DNA from: Actinokineospora enzanensis DSM 44649
Lineage (GTDB): Bacteria > Actinomycetota > Actinomycetes > Mycobacteriales > Pseudonocardiaceae
Assembly (NCBI RefSeq): GCF_000374445.1
Contig: NZ_KB894446.1
Coordinates: 1 to 44,800, forward strand
Reading direction: 5' to 3'
DNA: 44,800 nt
The notes beneath the pieces were generated by a model. It was not told the origin of the DNA. It worked only from the letters and a program-made list of their open reading frames with translations, and searched no databases. Shown in pieces: positions 7,559-16,943 of the stretch. Numbering within the stretch: the first letter of the stretch is position 1; every line of letters begins with the position of its first letter. The position numbers were made by a program, and so were the translations under genes.

Positions 7559-7593
7559 CAGTGAGCCCCGACCGGCGTGGTCGGGGCTCACTG
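7559..7593. terminator. Bidirectional terminator
   Basis: A perfect 15-base-pair stem (7559-7573 against 7579-7593; CAGTGAGCCCCGACC and its complement) with loop GGCGT, set between the ends of two converging genes. Confidence 0.85.
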
Positions 7594-7609
7594 ACGTCTC
7601 GACGCGGGA

Positions 7610-7813
7610 TTACAGCGGAATCACGTTCGTGGCCTGTGGGCCCTTCGTGCCCTGACCGACCTCGAACTCGACCCGCTGGTTTTCCTCAAGGGTGCGGAAA
7701 CCCTTGGACTGGATCTCCGAGTAGTGCACGAAGACATCGGCGCCGCCGTTGTCCTGTGCGATAAAGCCGAAGCCCTTCTCGGAGTTGAACCACTTGACAG
7801 TGCCCTGTGCCAT
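7610..7813 (-). CDS. Cold shock protein (CspA family)
   Basis: A 67-residue single-domain cold shock protein, an OB-fold that binds single-stranded RNA and DNA and acts as an RNA chaperone. RNP1 KGFGFI and RNP2 VFVHY are present, preceded by the hallmark start [14 protein letters not shown]. The ATG at 7813 has GGAGG at 7821-7825. Actinobacterial genomes have several paralogues, and sequence alone does not tell whether this one is cold-induced. A stem-loop in the leader directly upstream of the ribosome site may control translation. Confidence 0.95.
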   Translation of the reverse strand: MAQGTVKWFNSEKGFGFIAQDNGGADVFVHYSEIQSKGFRTLEENQRVEFEVGQGTKGPQATNVIPL

Positions 7814-8208
7814 AAACCTGCCTCCATCGCAGGAGCATGGGGTTGCACCGTGCAACCCCGGGCCGCCCCCGGGCGATACTTCCGCCCACTGCAGCGGAAA
7901 AGCAGCGCGCCCGCGATCGTCGTTCCGCGAGCGTGAAATAGCACGAACACAGAAACCACGGCCTGCAACCGAAAGCGTATCGGCTCACCGCAGGCCGCAC
8001 TACTGCCTGACGGGCGCTCGGCTAGCCCAAGCGGGTGATCTACTCCGATACGCTCCGAAGCGAACGGGTCGCTCTCCGGATTGCCCCGAAATTCCATCGA
8101 AGGTGACATGAGTCACAATAGTTTGGGCCAACGTCACGGGCGGACGCGGCGTCGTTATGGGTGTCGGGACGGTAGGCGGGGATCGGCTTGTGGGGGAAGG
8201 GAAGCGGG
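7814..8208. other. Divergent control region of csp and the L,D-transpeptidase gene
   Basis: About 395 bases without a gene. It holds the csp leader with its stem-loop and presumably both promoters. Relatively AT-richer words near 8100-8130 (GACATGAGTCACAATAG) are a plausible promoter zone for the transpeptidase gene, but no clear -35/-10 pair was found. Confidence 0.4.
7839..7859 (-). promoter_or_regulatory. Stem-loop in the cold shock mRNA leader
   Basis: A perfect 9-base-pair stem GGGGTTGCA / TGCAACCCC with loop CCG lies 25 bases before the csp start and 13 bases before its ribosome site; a second GC dyad (CCCGGG) follows at about 7857-7880. Such leader structures in csp mRNAs often modulate translation with temperature. 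The role here is inferred. Confidence 0.45.
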
Positions 8209-9432
8209 ATGGCGCGACGCGGGCTCAAAGGACGGTGGGGACTGCCGGTGGCGTTGCTGGGCACCGGGTTGGTCACGGTGCTCGCGTTGAGCGGCTGTAC
8301 CTCCGGGGCGTCCGAGGCGTCCACCAATGACAGCTTGCCCGCCGGGCAGCAGGCGACGACCACCAGCGCGACGCCCGCGGTCCCCACGATGAAGATCGTC
8401 GCCACCCCGGCAGCCGACGCCAAGGACGCCAGCCCGGGTGGGCCGATCACGGTCGCGGTCACCGACGGCACGCTCAGCGCGGTCACCCTGACCAACCCGG
8501 ACGGCAAGCAGGTCAAGGGCGACCTGTCCGCCGACAAGACCACCTGGACCGCGGCCGAGCAGCTCGGCTACGGCAAGACCTACACCTGGGCGGGCAGCGC
8601 GGTCGGCGCCGACGGCAAGACCTCGCCCATCGCGGGCGCGTTCACCACGGTCAAGCCCAAGCGCACCGTGCGGGCCAGCCTGAACACCGGCGACGGGGCC
8701 ACCTACGGCATCGCGATGCCGATCGTGGTGAGCTTCGACTCCCCGGTGAAGGACAAGGTCGCCACGCAGAAGGCGCTGAAGGTGGCCACCACTCCGGAGG
8801 CCGAGGGCGCCTGGGCGTGGCTGGACGACAGCACCGCGCACTGGCGGCCCAAGGAGTACTGGAAGCCGGGCACCACGGTCCGGGTCACCGCGGGCGTCTA
8901 CGGCGTCGACCTGGGCGGCGGCGCGTTCGGCCGGAACGACGTGACCTCGTCGTTCACCATCGGCCGGTCGCAGGTGGTCAAGGCGGACACCCAGACGCAC
9001 CGGATGGTCGTGGTCACCGACGGGCAGCAGACCCAGGACTTCCCGGCCTCGATGGGCCTGGAGTCGGACCCGGGCCGGGTCACCAAGAGCGGCACGCACG
9101 TGGTGATGAACAAGAGCGCCACCTACGCGATGACCAACCCGAAGTACGGCTACGAGAACGTGGTCGTCCCGTGGGCGGTGCGGATCTCCAACAACGGCGA
9201 GTTCGTGCACGGCTACGGCCCGTCGATCCCGGCCCAGGGCAAGCGGAACGTCTCGCACGGGTGCATCAACCTCTCCCCGGCGAACGCCAAGATCTACTAC
9301 GACTCGGTGCTGGTCGGCGACCCGGTGGAGATCACCGGCAGCACCCAGCAGCTGGGCAAGGCCGACGGCGACTACTACGACTGGGCACTGTCCTGGGACG
9401 CCTGGAAGGCGATGTCGGCCACCGCGAACTGA
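8209..9432 (+). CDS. L,D-transpeptidase lipoprotein with Ig-like domains
   Basis: A 407-residue exported lipoprotein. The signal peptide ends in lipobox LSGC with Cys30, so the mature protein is anchored on the outer face of the membrane. Two Ig-like domains (about 65-265) precede a YkuD catalytic domain. Its active-site motif HGYGPSIP...SHGCINLS places the nucleophile at about Cys352. The plan matches mycobacterial Ldt enzymes, which make 3-3 crosslinks between meso-diaminopimelate residues in peptidoglycan and are inhibited by carbapenems. The ATG at 8209 has GGAAGGGAAG just upstream; an upstream TTG would extend the protein by seven residues without a better signal. A terminator follows at 9444-9480. 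Confidence 0.95.
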   Translation: MARRGLKGRWGLPVALLGTGLVTVLALSGCTSGASEASTNDSLPAGQQATTTSATPAVPTMKIVATPAADAKDASPGGPITVAVTDGTLSAVTLTNPDGKQVKGDLSADKTTWTAAEQLGYGKTYTWAGSAVGADGKTSPIAGAFTTVKPKRTVRASLNTGDGATYGIAMPIVVSFDSPVKDKVATQKALKVATTPEAEGAWAWLDDSTAHWRPKEYWKPGTTVRVTAGVYGVDLGGGAFGRNDVTSSFTIGRSQVVKADTQTHRMVVVTDGQQTQDFPASMGLESDPGRVTKSGTHVVMNKSATYAMTNPKYGYENVVVPWAVRISNNGEFVHGYGPSIPAQGKRNVSHGCINLSPANAKIYYDSVLVGDPVEITGSTQQLGKADGDYYDWALSWDAWKAMSATAN

Positions 9433-9443
9433 TCACGTGCTAC

Positions 9444-9480
9444 CCGGAGGGCGGCTCCCAGCAGGGGAGCCGCCCTCCGG
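9444..9480. terminator. Terminator after the L,D-transpeptidase gene
   Basis: A perfect 16-base-pair stem (9444-9459 against 9465-9480) with loop AGCAG, 11 bases after the stop codon. Confidence 0.85.
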
Positions 9481-9500
9481 CGTGCTTAGAGTGGACGACC

Positions 9501-10262
9501 ATGGGTGAGACCGTGCCGACCGGCTACCTGGTCGTACGCGCGTCCGGCGCGACGGCCGCCCGGCTGGCCATGGACCCCGGCCGATCGCGGGCCGAGCCGG
9601 AACAGGTCCAGCTCCTCGCGCGGATGGCCACCCCGGGGCGCGGTGCCGCGCTGACCTTCGGCGAGTGCTCGCTGCGGGTTGGCGAGGACCTGGTGCTGCT
9701 GACGGTGTCCACGGCCAAGCTGTCGGTGGGCTTCGGTGAGCTGCGGCCGCTGCTGTTCCAGCCGGTCCCGCTGGCCGACGGGCTGCGGTCCCTGGTCACG
9801 GCCTCGGTGGCGCACCTGCTGGCCGTCGCGGACACCCTGGACCCGCACGGCACCCGCGCCTACCTGCTCGGCTTGGCGGAGCTGGTGCTGCGCAGCGCCC
9901 TGCGCGCGGAGCTGGACCGCACCGACGCCCTGGCCACCCGCCGCCGCGCCGCCGTCGACTACATCCGTGAGCACCTGGCCGACCCGGCGCTGACCGCCGA
10001 ACGCATCGCCGACGCCCTGTTCATCTCCCGCCGCCGCCTCTACCAGCTCTTCGACGACGGCGACGGCATCTCCGGCCGCATCCGCGCCATGCGCATCGAA
10101 CGGGCGAAGGAGCTGTTGGCCGACCCGGCGTTGGGGGTGCGGGCCATCGGGGAGATCTCGCGACAGTGCGGCTTCGCCAACGCGGCCCACTTCTCCCGCA
10201 CCTTCCGCAAGACAGTGGGCGCCACCCCACGCGAGTACCGCGACCGCGTCCTGACCACCTAG
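9501..10262 (+). CDS. AraC-family transcriptional regulator
   Basis: A 253-residue regulator. The last about 100 residues hold the paired helix-turn-helix AraC domain: first helix-turn-helix at LTAERIADALFISRRRLYQL, second around IGEISRQCGFANAAHFSRTF, with the family tail FRKTVGATPREYR. The N-terminal part (about 1-140) looks like a cupin-type AraC ligand-binding domain but is shorter than the usual roughly 180-200 residues. The start is ATG with TAGAGT (9487-9492) eight bases upstream, consistent with a leaderless mRNA. The ligand and targets are unknown; no metabolic neighbour points to them. Its stop codon overlaps that of the converging type VII cluster. Confidence 0.9.
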   Translation: MGETVPTGYLVVRASGATAARLAMDPGRSRAEPEQVQLLARMATPGRGAALTFGECSLRVGEDLVLLTVSTAKLSVGFGELRPLLFQPVPLADGLRSLVTASVAHLLAVADTLDPHGTRAYLLGLAELVLRSALRAELDRTDALATRRRAAVDYIREHLADPALTAERIADALFISRRRLYQLFDDGDGISGRIRAMRIERAKELLADPALGVRAIGEISRQCGFANAAHFSRTFRKTVGATPREYRDRVLTT

Positions 10263-10801
10263 TAGACCGTCGCCCGGAAGTCGATCGTGAAGATCAGTTT
10301 GCCGAGCTGTGCGGCCAGTTCCAGCCAGCCTCTGCCGGTGGTGGAGTGCAGCGTGAAGATCGCCAGGCGGCGGCCGTCCGGCTCGATCACGGTGGCCTGG
10401 AGCTGGCAGCCCGGGGCGCGGGCGGAGATCCGTTCGGCGATCACCACGGGATAGCCGCGTTCGGTGTGCGACTCGGTCACGTCGTGGATGTCCGGCCCGC
10501 GCGCGGTGCGGAGCTCCTGTCCGAGCGCGGCGGCGGTGGTCGATCCGTTCGGGGCGGTGGCCTGGGTGAGCACCACGGTCAGGATCGCCGGGTCGGCATC
10601 GGGGTGGGTCACGGCGGCGAGCAGGCCCGCGCCGCTGGCGTGGGCGAGCTCGGCGGCCTCCTGCGCGGCTTGGGCGACACCGGGGTCGTGCACGGCCTCC
10701 GGTCCCCGTGCGGCGATCATGAGCGTCCCCAGCTCCAGCGCGGTGTCCTCGACCGACCGCAGGGACACCGGCGTGACCCCCTCGACCGCCGCCAGCCTCA
10801 C
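10259..10801 (-). CDS. Hypothetical protein of the type VII secretion substrate operon
   Basis: A 180-residue soluble protein, last gene of a five-gene operon. The start is GTG, overlapping the upstream stop by four bases (GTGA), so translation is coupled. The second half (from about 95: GYPVVIAERISARAPGCQLQ, then EPDGRRLAIFTLHSTTG and a C-terminal helix) has the strand-rich plan of the Mog1/PsbP-like LpqN family of actinobacteria; this is a resemblance only. No signal peptide is seen. By position it may be a chaperone or partner of the secreted proteins encoded upstream. Its stop codon shares three bases with the stop of the AraC gene opposite. Confidence 0.6.
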   Translation of the reverse strand: MRLAAVEGVTPVSLRSVEDTALELGTLMIAARGPEAVHDPGVAQAAQEAAELAHASGAGLLAAVTHPDADPAILTVVLTQATAPNGSTTAAALGQELRTARGPDIHDVTESHTERGYPVVIAERISARAPGCQLQATVIEPDGRRLAIFTLHSTTGRGWLELAAQLGKLIFTIDFRATVY

Positions 10802-11571
10802 CGGCTCTCACCGATATGGATGGCCTCACCCCGGGTGAACTCCGACGCGCCCGCGCTGGACAACACACTGGCCAACCTGGCTGCCCCACCCGAACCGACG
10901 ATGCCGGAGGGGGCCCGGGTCACCAGTGCGGCCAGGGTTGCCGAGGTGGTCGAGACGCGGTCGAGCAGGTCGGCGATCGAGCGGGCGGGATTGCTCGCCT
11001 GGGTCGGCGCGGCGCCGTGCAGGGAGTCCAGGCGGTCGGCCAGCTCGTCGGCCGCGTGGTTGTGGTCGGCGGCGAGGGTGCGGGCCTGGGCGAGCACGGC
11101 CTCCAGCCGGTCCCGGAGATCCGCCAGCGCCGATTCCGCGGCCGCGTGGGGGAGCCCGGCCTGGGCGGCGGCCGATGACGTGGCCGCCAGGTCCAGCTCG
11201 CCCCGGCGCTGGTGCAGGTCGTCCTCCGCGTCGGCCACCTGCCTGCGCACCAGCACGGCTTGGCGTTCCAGGTCGTCGGCCGCGCGGCGGGACTCGGCGA
11301 GGGTCTGGGCCCAGGAGGCGAGGGCGTCGGCGGCGGCGCGCAGGGCCGTGGCGCGGTCGGCCGGGTTCGCGGGCAGGTCCGCCAGGTGGACGGTGAACGC
11401 GGTCGCGGCGGGACCCGTCCAGCCCTCGGTCGCGGCGCGAGCCCGTCGCACGGCGGGGTTCACCTGATCGAGGGCATCGGCAGCCGTCAAATATTCGGCT
11501 GCCACCGCCATCGCGGCGTCCGGGGAACCGGGGGCGGGGTCGAATCCGAGGCCGGGGAAAGCGTCAGGCAT
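10798..11571 (-). CDS. WXG100-like type VII secretion target, long helical form
   Basis: A 257-residue, almost entirely helical protein rich in Ala. The motif EGWTGPAATAF (about residues 49-59) is the W-x-G turn of WXG100 proteins, set between two helices. Long amphipathic helices then run to about residue 190 (YLTAADALDQVNPAVRRA, DDLERQAVLVRRQVADAEDD), suggesting a coiled coil. ESX-type systems export such proteins folded as helical hairpins, often as heterodimers. GGAGG sits upstream of the ATG. No ESX core genes are in the window, so the export machine must lie elsewhere. Confidence 0.75.
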   Translation of the reverse strand: MPDAFPGLGFDPAPGSPDAAMAVAAEYLTAADALDQVNPAVRRARAATEGWTGPAATAFTVHLADLPANPADRATALRAAADALASWAQTLAESRRAADDLERQAVLVRRQVADAEDDLHQRRGELDLAATSSAAAQAGLPHAAAESALADLRDRLEAVLAQARTLAADHNHAADELADRLDSLHGAAPTQASNPARSIADLLDRVSTTSATLAALVTRAPSGIVGSGGAARLASVLSSAGASEFTRGEAIHIGESR

Positions 11572-11618
11572 ATCGGCGCCTCCGGTCTCCTCGAATCGGC
11601 CCGAAATCCGTTCCCTGG

Positions 11619-11885
11619 TCAGATCCGGAATCGGCGGGCATTGTCTTCGTCCACTTCGGCGTAATCCACTCCGGCCACCGCAGCCGCCGCGCCGGAAAGT
11701 GCCGACGCGGTGGCCGACAGGGCGTTCCCGGCGTCCATTGTGAACGCCGCGACCGCCGCGTCCACACGAGCCGGACCGACCGCCGTGATATCAGCCAATT
11801 CCACCGCGGCGACGGTATCGGCGGCGTCGGTCAACACCGCCGCCGCGACCCGCAGCTCGCCGGGGTCGACGGCGTAGCCGCTCAC
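11619..11885 (-). CDS. EspC-like/WXG100-type small secreted protein
   Basis: An 88-residue helical protein. It resembles the ESX secretion-associated EspC group: two Ala-rich helices, then the export signal YxxxD as YAEVDEDNARRF at about residues 75-86. Such proteins leave the cell through type VII secretion, with the signal recognised by the EccC ATPase. The GTG start overlaps the stop of the PPE-like gene by four bases. Pairing with the PPE-like protein or the long WXG protein is likely from the gene order. Confidence 0.75.
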   Translation of the reverse strand: MSGYAVDPGELRVAAAVLTDAADTVAAVELADITAVGPARVDAAVAAFTMDAGNALSATASALSGAAAAVAGVDYAEVDEDNARRFRI

Positions 11886-13135
11886 GCGCCGAACACCGAC
11901 GGATAAGCGGGCGGTAGGTCGTCGAACAGGTCCAGGCCCTCCTCGAACCGGTTCTTGTGCTCCGCGTCCTCCTCGCGCTTCGCCCCAGAACCGTTCATCG
12001 GCGGGTACATGCTCCCGTTGGCGCCGCCACGCCCGGCCGCGCCCTCGACCATGCCCGTGCCACCACGCGCGGCCGCACCGGTCCCGGACATGGACCCCGA
12101 GCCGCGCCCGGCACCGGGCCCACCCTCCACACCGAACCCACCGCCAGGGCCAAAGCCCGCGCCCGGCCCGAAGCCGCCGCCAGGGCCGAACCCGCCCGAC
12201 CCGGAACCGGTCCCCACCGGAGCGCCGGTCCCGGTCGGATAACCGGTCGGCAGGCCGGTGGGCCCGGTGTAGGTGGACACCGTGGTCCCACCCGTCTCGG
12301 GGCCACCCCCACCGCCGCCGTTACCACCGGGCGGCGGCACCGGTGGCACCGGCGGTACTGGCGGATGCGGGGGTCTGGGCGGCTGTGGGGGTTGCGGCGG
12401 CACGGGAGTCCCCCCGCCGCCGCCCGGGTCGGCCACGTCGACCTTGGGCGGAGCGGATGTCGTCGTCTGCGGCGGTGCCTCGGGCAGGTCCGGCAGGGAG
12501 ATCCCCTCGGCGGTCCCGCCATGTTGCTGCATCACGCGGACCGCCTCGGCCCAGGCGTTGTTCCGTTCCTCCAGCTTGGGTCGCTGGTCGTCGGTCAGCT
12601 GCTTGAGCAGGACCCGCCCGCTGGGGTCGTCGGTGACCTCGACGTCGTAGCCCGCCATGAAGTTCTCTTCGGCGAAGTAGTAGACCGGCTCCGGCATCCG
12701 GGACTGCGCGTGCACGACCGCGTCCGTGTAGGTGGACAGGCCCTCGCCGATCTGTCCCGCGCGGTAGGCGGCGTCGCCCGCCCACTCGGTGAGCCGGGTG
12801 TTGGACTCGGCCGCGCGCACCGCCGCCGGTCCTCGCCAGCTGCCGAGCACGTCCCGCAGCGTGCTCTGCACCTCGTCGGTGACCTGGGTGATCTCGCCCG
12901 CGAGCTTGGCCCAGCCGCGCGCCTTGGTGTCCATGTCCTCGGGATGCGCGGTCATGATCATGTTGTAGAGCGTGGGGTGGTCGTAGCCCGCCCAGTTGAT
13001 CTGCGAGAACGTCCGCGCGTCGCGGTTCTCCGCCCGGATCTCGGCGCGGTGCCGGGCGCGCGCCTGCCCCTCGGCCGACAGTGCGTGCCGGTCGGAGCGG
13101 TACTGGCCATTGCGATCGGCGTTGTAGTCCTGCAT
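11882..13135 (-). CDS. PPE-like type VII secretion substrate with Pro/Gly-rich tail
   Basis: A 417-residue protein. Residues about 45-170 form a PPE/WXG-like helical domain with NWAGYDHPTLYNMI at its start and the W-x-G type motif GSWRGPAAVRAAES between long helices. From about residue 205 the chain becomes low complexity: a Pro-rich block (PPQPPQPPRPPHPPVPPVPP), then Gly/Pro repeats of the type FGPGGGFGPGAGFGP. It ends in an acidic segment with a DLFDDLPPAYPSVFG tail. The tail may span or bind the cell wall. It overlaps its neighbours on both sides by four bases (ATGA and GTGA), so it is co-translated with them. Probably exported or surface-exposed. Confidence 0.75.
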   Translation of the reverse strand: MQDYNADRNGQYRSDRHALSAEGQARARHRAEIRAENRDARTFSQINWAGYDHPTLYNMIMTAHPEDMDTKARGWAKLAGEITQVTDEVQSTLRDVLGSWRGPAAVRAAESNTRLTEWAGDAAYRAGQIGEGLSTYTDAVVHAQSRMPEPVYYFAEENFMAGYDVEVTDDPSGRVLLKQLTDDQRPKLEERNNAWAEAVRVMQQHGGTAEGISLPDLPEAPPQTTTSAPPKVDVADPGGGGGTPVPPQPPQPPRPPHPPVPPVPPVPPPGGNGGGGGGPETGGTTVSTYTGPTGLPTGYPTGTGAPVGTGSGSGGFGPGGGFGPGAGFGPGGGFGVEGGPGAGRGSGSMSGTGAAARGGTGMVEGAAGRGGANGSMYPPMNGSGAKREEDAEHKNRFEEGLDLFDDLPPAYPSVFGA

Positions 13136-13590
13136 CAGGCCACACCGTCCACGTGCTGTACCGCCGCCTTCGCCTGCTCGTCCACGTCCTGGTACGCGGC
13201 CAGCGTCGCGCCGATGCTCGCCCGCACCGCGCCCAGCTCGGCCAGGTAGTCACGCAGCACCGCGCGCACACCGCGGTCGTTGTCGGCGCGGTCCAGGAAC
13301 GCCTGCGCCATCGGCCCGGCGACCGGCCCGGTGCCGTTGCGCAGCGGCTCGGCCAGGTGCTCCGCGTCGCGCAGCCGATCCTCCAGCTGGGTCTGCAGGC
13401 GGGCCAACCGCTCATCGGCCGCGTGCAGCGCCGGGTAGTCGGCCTCGACGGCACCCGCGTTCTCGCCCACCAGCGGTCCATAGTCGACTCGTGGCCCGGC
13501 CTGCACATTCGAATCCACCCGGTGCAGTTCCAGCGGCGAGCGTTTGGCGAGTAGTGCCTCTGCCTGCCGCATGTCGTGAACCCGCGTCAT
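13135..13590 (-). CDS. Helical protein, first gene of the type VII substrate operon
   Basis: A 151-residue soluble, mainly helical protein (helices around LHAADERLARLQTQLEDRL and GVRAVLRDYLAELGAVRASI), of a size and charge pattern seen for ESX-associated substrates or partners, but not assignable to a named family. The start at ATG 13590 is set by GGGAG upstream; the frame is open further but with no ribosome site. It shares ATGA with the PPE-like gene. The operon promoter should lie in the 158-base gap to the divergent transporter gene. Confidence 0.6.
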   Translation of the reverse strand: MTRVHDMRQAEALLAKRSPLELHRVDSNVQAGPRVDYGPLVGENAGAVEADYPALHAADERLARLQTQLEDRLRDAEHLAEPLRNGTGPVAGPMAQAFLDRADNDRGVRAVLRDYLAELGAVRASIGATLAAYQDVDEQAKAAVQHVDGVA

Positions 13591-13748
13591 GTTTCGTCTC
13601 CCGCTCCGGTTGCCGTACCAGGGTGACCCACCGTGACCCCGACCTCCAGCCCTACCCCGCGCTTGTGCACAACTGGGCACGTCGCGCGCTCACCTGAGCA
13701 ACAACGCGTTCATCAGCGACGGTAAATCACCGACGTTACCCTCCTCAA

Positions 13749-15101
13749 GTGAGTGAATCGGCGACTTCGACTGGCCATGACCGAGACCGGGCCGAGCAAC
13801 GCACCGTCCACCGCGCGGTGGCGGCATCGGCCATGGGCAACTGCATCGAGTGGTACGACTTCGGGGTCTTCGGGTTCATGCCCGCGGTCCTCGGCGCGGT
13901 GTTCTTCGACGCGGCCACCCCGACCGAGAACGTGCTGGGCACCTTCGCGGTGCTGGCGGTGGCGTTCATCGCCCGCCCGTTCGGCGGGTTCGTCTTCGGC
14001 CCGCTCGGCGACCGGGTGGGCAGGCGCAAGGTACTGGCCACCACGATCATCCTGATGTCCGGCTCGACGTTCGCGATCGGACTGTTCCCCTCGTTCGCGG
14101 CGGTTGGCTGGCTCGCCCCCATCCTGGTGCTGCTCGCCCGGCTGGTCCAGGGGTTCTCCGCGGGCGGCGAGTACGGCGGGGCGGCGACGTTCATCGCCGA
14201 GTACGCCCCGGACCGCAGGCGCGGCTTCCTCGGCAGCTGGCTGGAGTTCGGCACCCTGACCGGGTTCCTGCTGGGGGCCGGGGTGGTCACGGTCTGCACG
14301 ATCGGGCTGGGCGACGCGGCCATGGCCGACTGGGGCTGGCGGATCCCGTTCCTGGTGGCGGGCCCGCTCGGCCTGATCGGCTTCTACCTGCGGACCCGAC
14401 TGGAGGACACTCCGCTGTTCCGCGAGGCCGCGAGCCGGGAGCGGTTGGAGTCCTCGCCGCTGCGCACGGTCCTGCGCACCCAGTGGCGCGGGATCCTGCA
14501 CCTGATCGGCTACATCGTGCTGCTCAACATCGCCGACTACGTGATGTTGACCTACATGGAGTCGTACCTGACGAACACGCTCGGCCTGACCGGGCGCACA
14601 CCGCTGCTGGTCATCATGGTGGTGATCGCGGCGATGATGGTGGTGATCACGCCGGTGGGCGCGCTGACCGACCGGATCGGCCGCAAGCCGCTGCTCTACG
14701 CGGCCTGCCTGGGTTTCCTGGTGCTGCCGATCCCGGCGTTCCGGCTGATGGCCGAGGGGAACACGGTCACGCTGGCCATCGGGCTGGCGGTGATCGCGCT
14801 GCTGCTGACGTTCCTGCTGGCCACCATCCCGTCCGTGCTGCCCGCGATGTTCCCCACCGCGGTCCGCTACTGCTCCTTCGCGATCGGCTACAACCTGTCC
14901 ACGGCCCTGTTCGCGGGCACCGCGCCGTACCTCGTGACCAAGCTGGTGGAGGGCACCGGCGACCAGCTGATCCCGGCGTACTACCTGATGGGGGCGGCGG
15001 TGATCGCCGCGGTGCCGATCTTCCTGCTGCCCGAGACCGCGGGCCGCTCGCTGCGCGGGGTGACCTCAAGCACGAAGCAGCCGGAGGCGGCGCTGGGGTG
15101 A
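13749..15101 (+). CDS. MHS-family MFS transporter (proline/betaine or dicarboxylate type)
   Basis: A 450-residue 12-helix transporter of the metabolite:H+ symporter branch of the major facilitator superfamily. Diagnostic segments are GNCIEWYDFGVFGFMPAVLG at the first helix, the loop motif GPLGDRVGRRKVL between helices 2 and 3, and RLVQGFSAGGEYGGAATFIA. These match the ProP/ShiA/KgtP type, which bring in osmolytes or organic acids with protons; the substrate cannot be told. The start GTG at 13749 has TACCCT six bases upstream (leaderless). It diverges from the type VII operon and is followed by a separately promoted thioesterase gene. Confidence 0.9.
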   Translation: MSESATSTGHDRDRAEQRTVHRAVAASAMGNCIEWYDFGVFGFMPAVLGAVFFDAATPTENVLGTFAVLAVAFIARPFGGFVFGPLGDRVGRRKVLATTIILMSGSTFAIGLFPSFAAVGWLAPILVLLARLVQGFSAGGEYGGAATFIAEYAPDRRRGFLGSWLEFGTLTGFLLGAGVVTVCTIGLGDAAMADWGWRIPFLVAGPLGLIGFYLRTRLEDTPLFREAASRERLESSPLRTVLRTQWRGILHLIGYIVLLNIADYVMLTYMESYLTNTLGLTGRTPLLVIMVVIAAMMVVITPVGALTDRIGRKPLLYAACLGFLVLPIPAFRLMAEGNTVTLAIGLAVIALLLTFLLATIPSVLPAMFPTAVRYCSFAIGYNLSTALFAGTAPYLVTKLVEGTGDQLIPAYYLMGAAVIAAVPIFLLPETAGRSLRGVTSSTKQPEAALG

Positions 15102-15124
15102 CCGACCCCGGTTACTCTTCGGTA

Positions 15125-15700
15125 ATGAGCCGTACGACCGCCCCGTGGCCGCCGGTGGAGACCGAGGCCGCGCAGCCGCACCCGGACGCGCCCACGCCCG
15201 GCACCGACCTGCCGCCGCACTACGCCTACTGCTTCGGCTGCGGCGACCAGCAGGCCAACGGGCTGCACCTGCGGGCGTCGGCGTGCGCGGGCGGGGTGAT
15301 CCGGTCGCGGTTCACCGTCACCGAGGGCCATCAGGGCGCTCCCGGCTTGGCCCACGGCGGCCTGCTGGCCTGCGCCTTCGACGAGGCGCTCGGCACCGCC
15401 GTCGGACACCTGCTGCGCAAGCCGACCGTGACCGGACGGCTGGAGACGGACTTCGTCCTGCCGGTCCCGGTCGGCACCACCCTGGTCATCGACGCCCGCG
15501 TCGACGGCGTCGCGGGCCGCAAGATCTATGTGAGCGCGGACGGCACCCTCGGCGAGGACGGGCCGGTGGCGGTGCGCGCACGGGCGCTGTTCGTGCTGGT
15601 CGACATCCAGCACTTCCTCGACCACGGGCGCGAGGAGGAGCTGCGGGCCGTGGTCGCCGACCCGGGTCTGCTGACGAGCCAGGTGGACCTGAACCCCTGA
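15125..15700 (+). CDS. PaaI-type hotdog thioesterase
   Basis: A 191-residue soluble protein with a single hotdog domain from about residue 60. The motif GLAHGGLLACAFDEALG is the long hotdog helix with its preceding HGG turn, as in PaaI/YbgC-like acyl-CoA thioesterases. The N-terminal segment holds a Cys pair FGCG that is common in this subgroup (FGCGxxNP-like). It probably hydrolyses an acyl- or aryl-CoA; the substrate is unknown. TACTCT lies six bases before the ATG, so the mRNA is likely leaderless and starts in the 23-base gap after the transporter. Confidence 0.88.
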   Translation: MSRTTAPWPPVETEAAQPHPDAPTPGTDLPPHYAYCFGCGDQQANGLHLRASACAGGVIRSRFTVTEGHQGAPGLAHGGLLACAFDEALGTAVGHLLRKPTVTGRLETDFVLPVPVGTTLVIDARVDGVAGRKIYVSADGTLGEDGPVAVRARALFVLVDIQHFLDHGREEELRAVVADPGLLTSQVDLNP

Positions 15701-15727
15701 CCACTGTGGACTCCGTAGGCTGACGGC

Positions 15728-16924
<1,197 letters not shown>

Positions 16925-16943
16925 GGCTGGTTCCGTCGGCACG

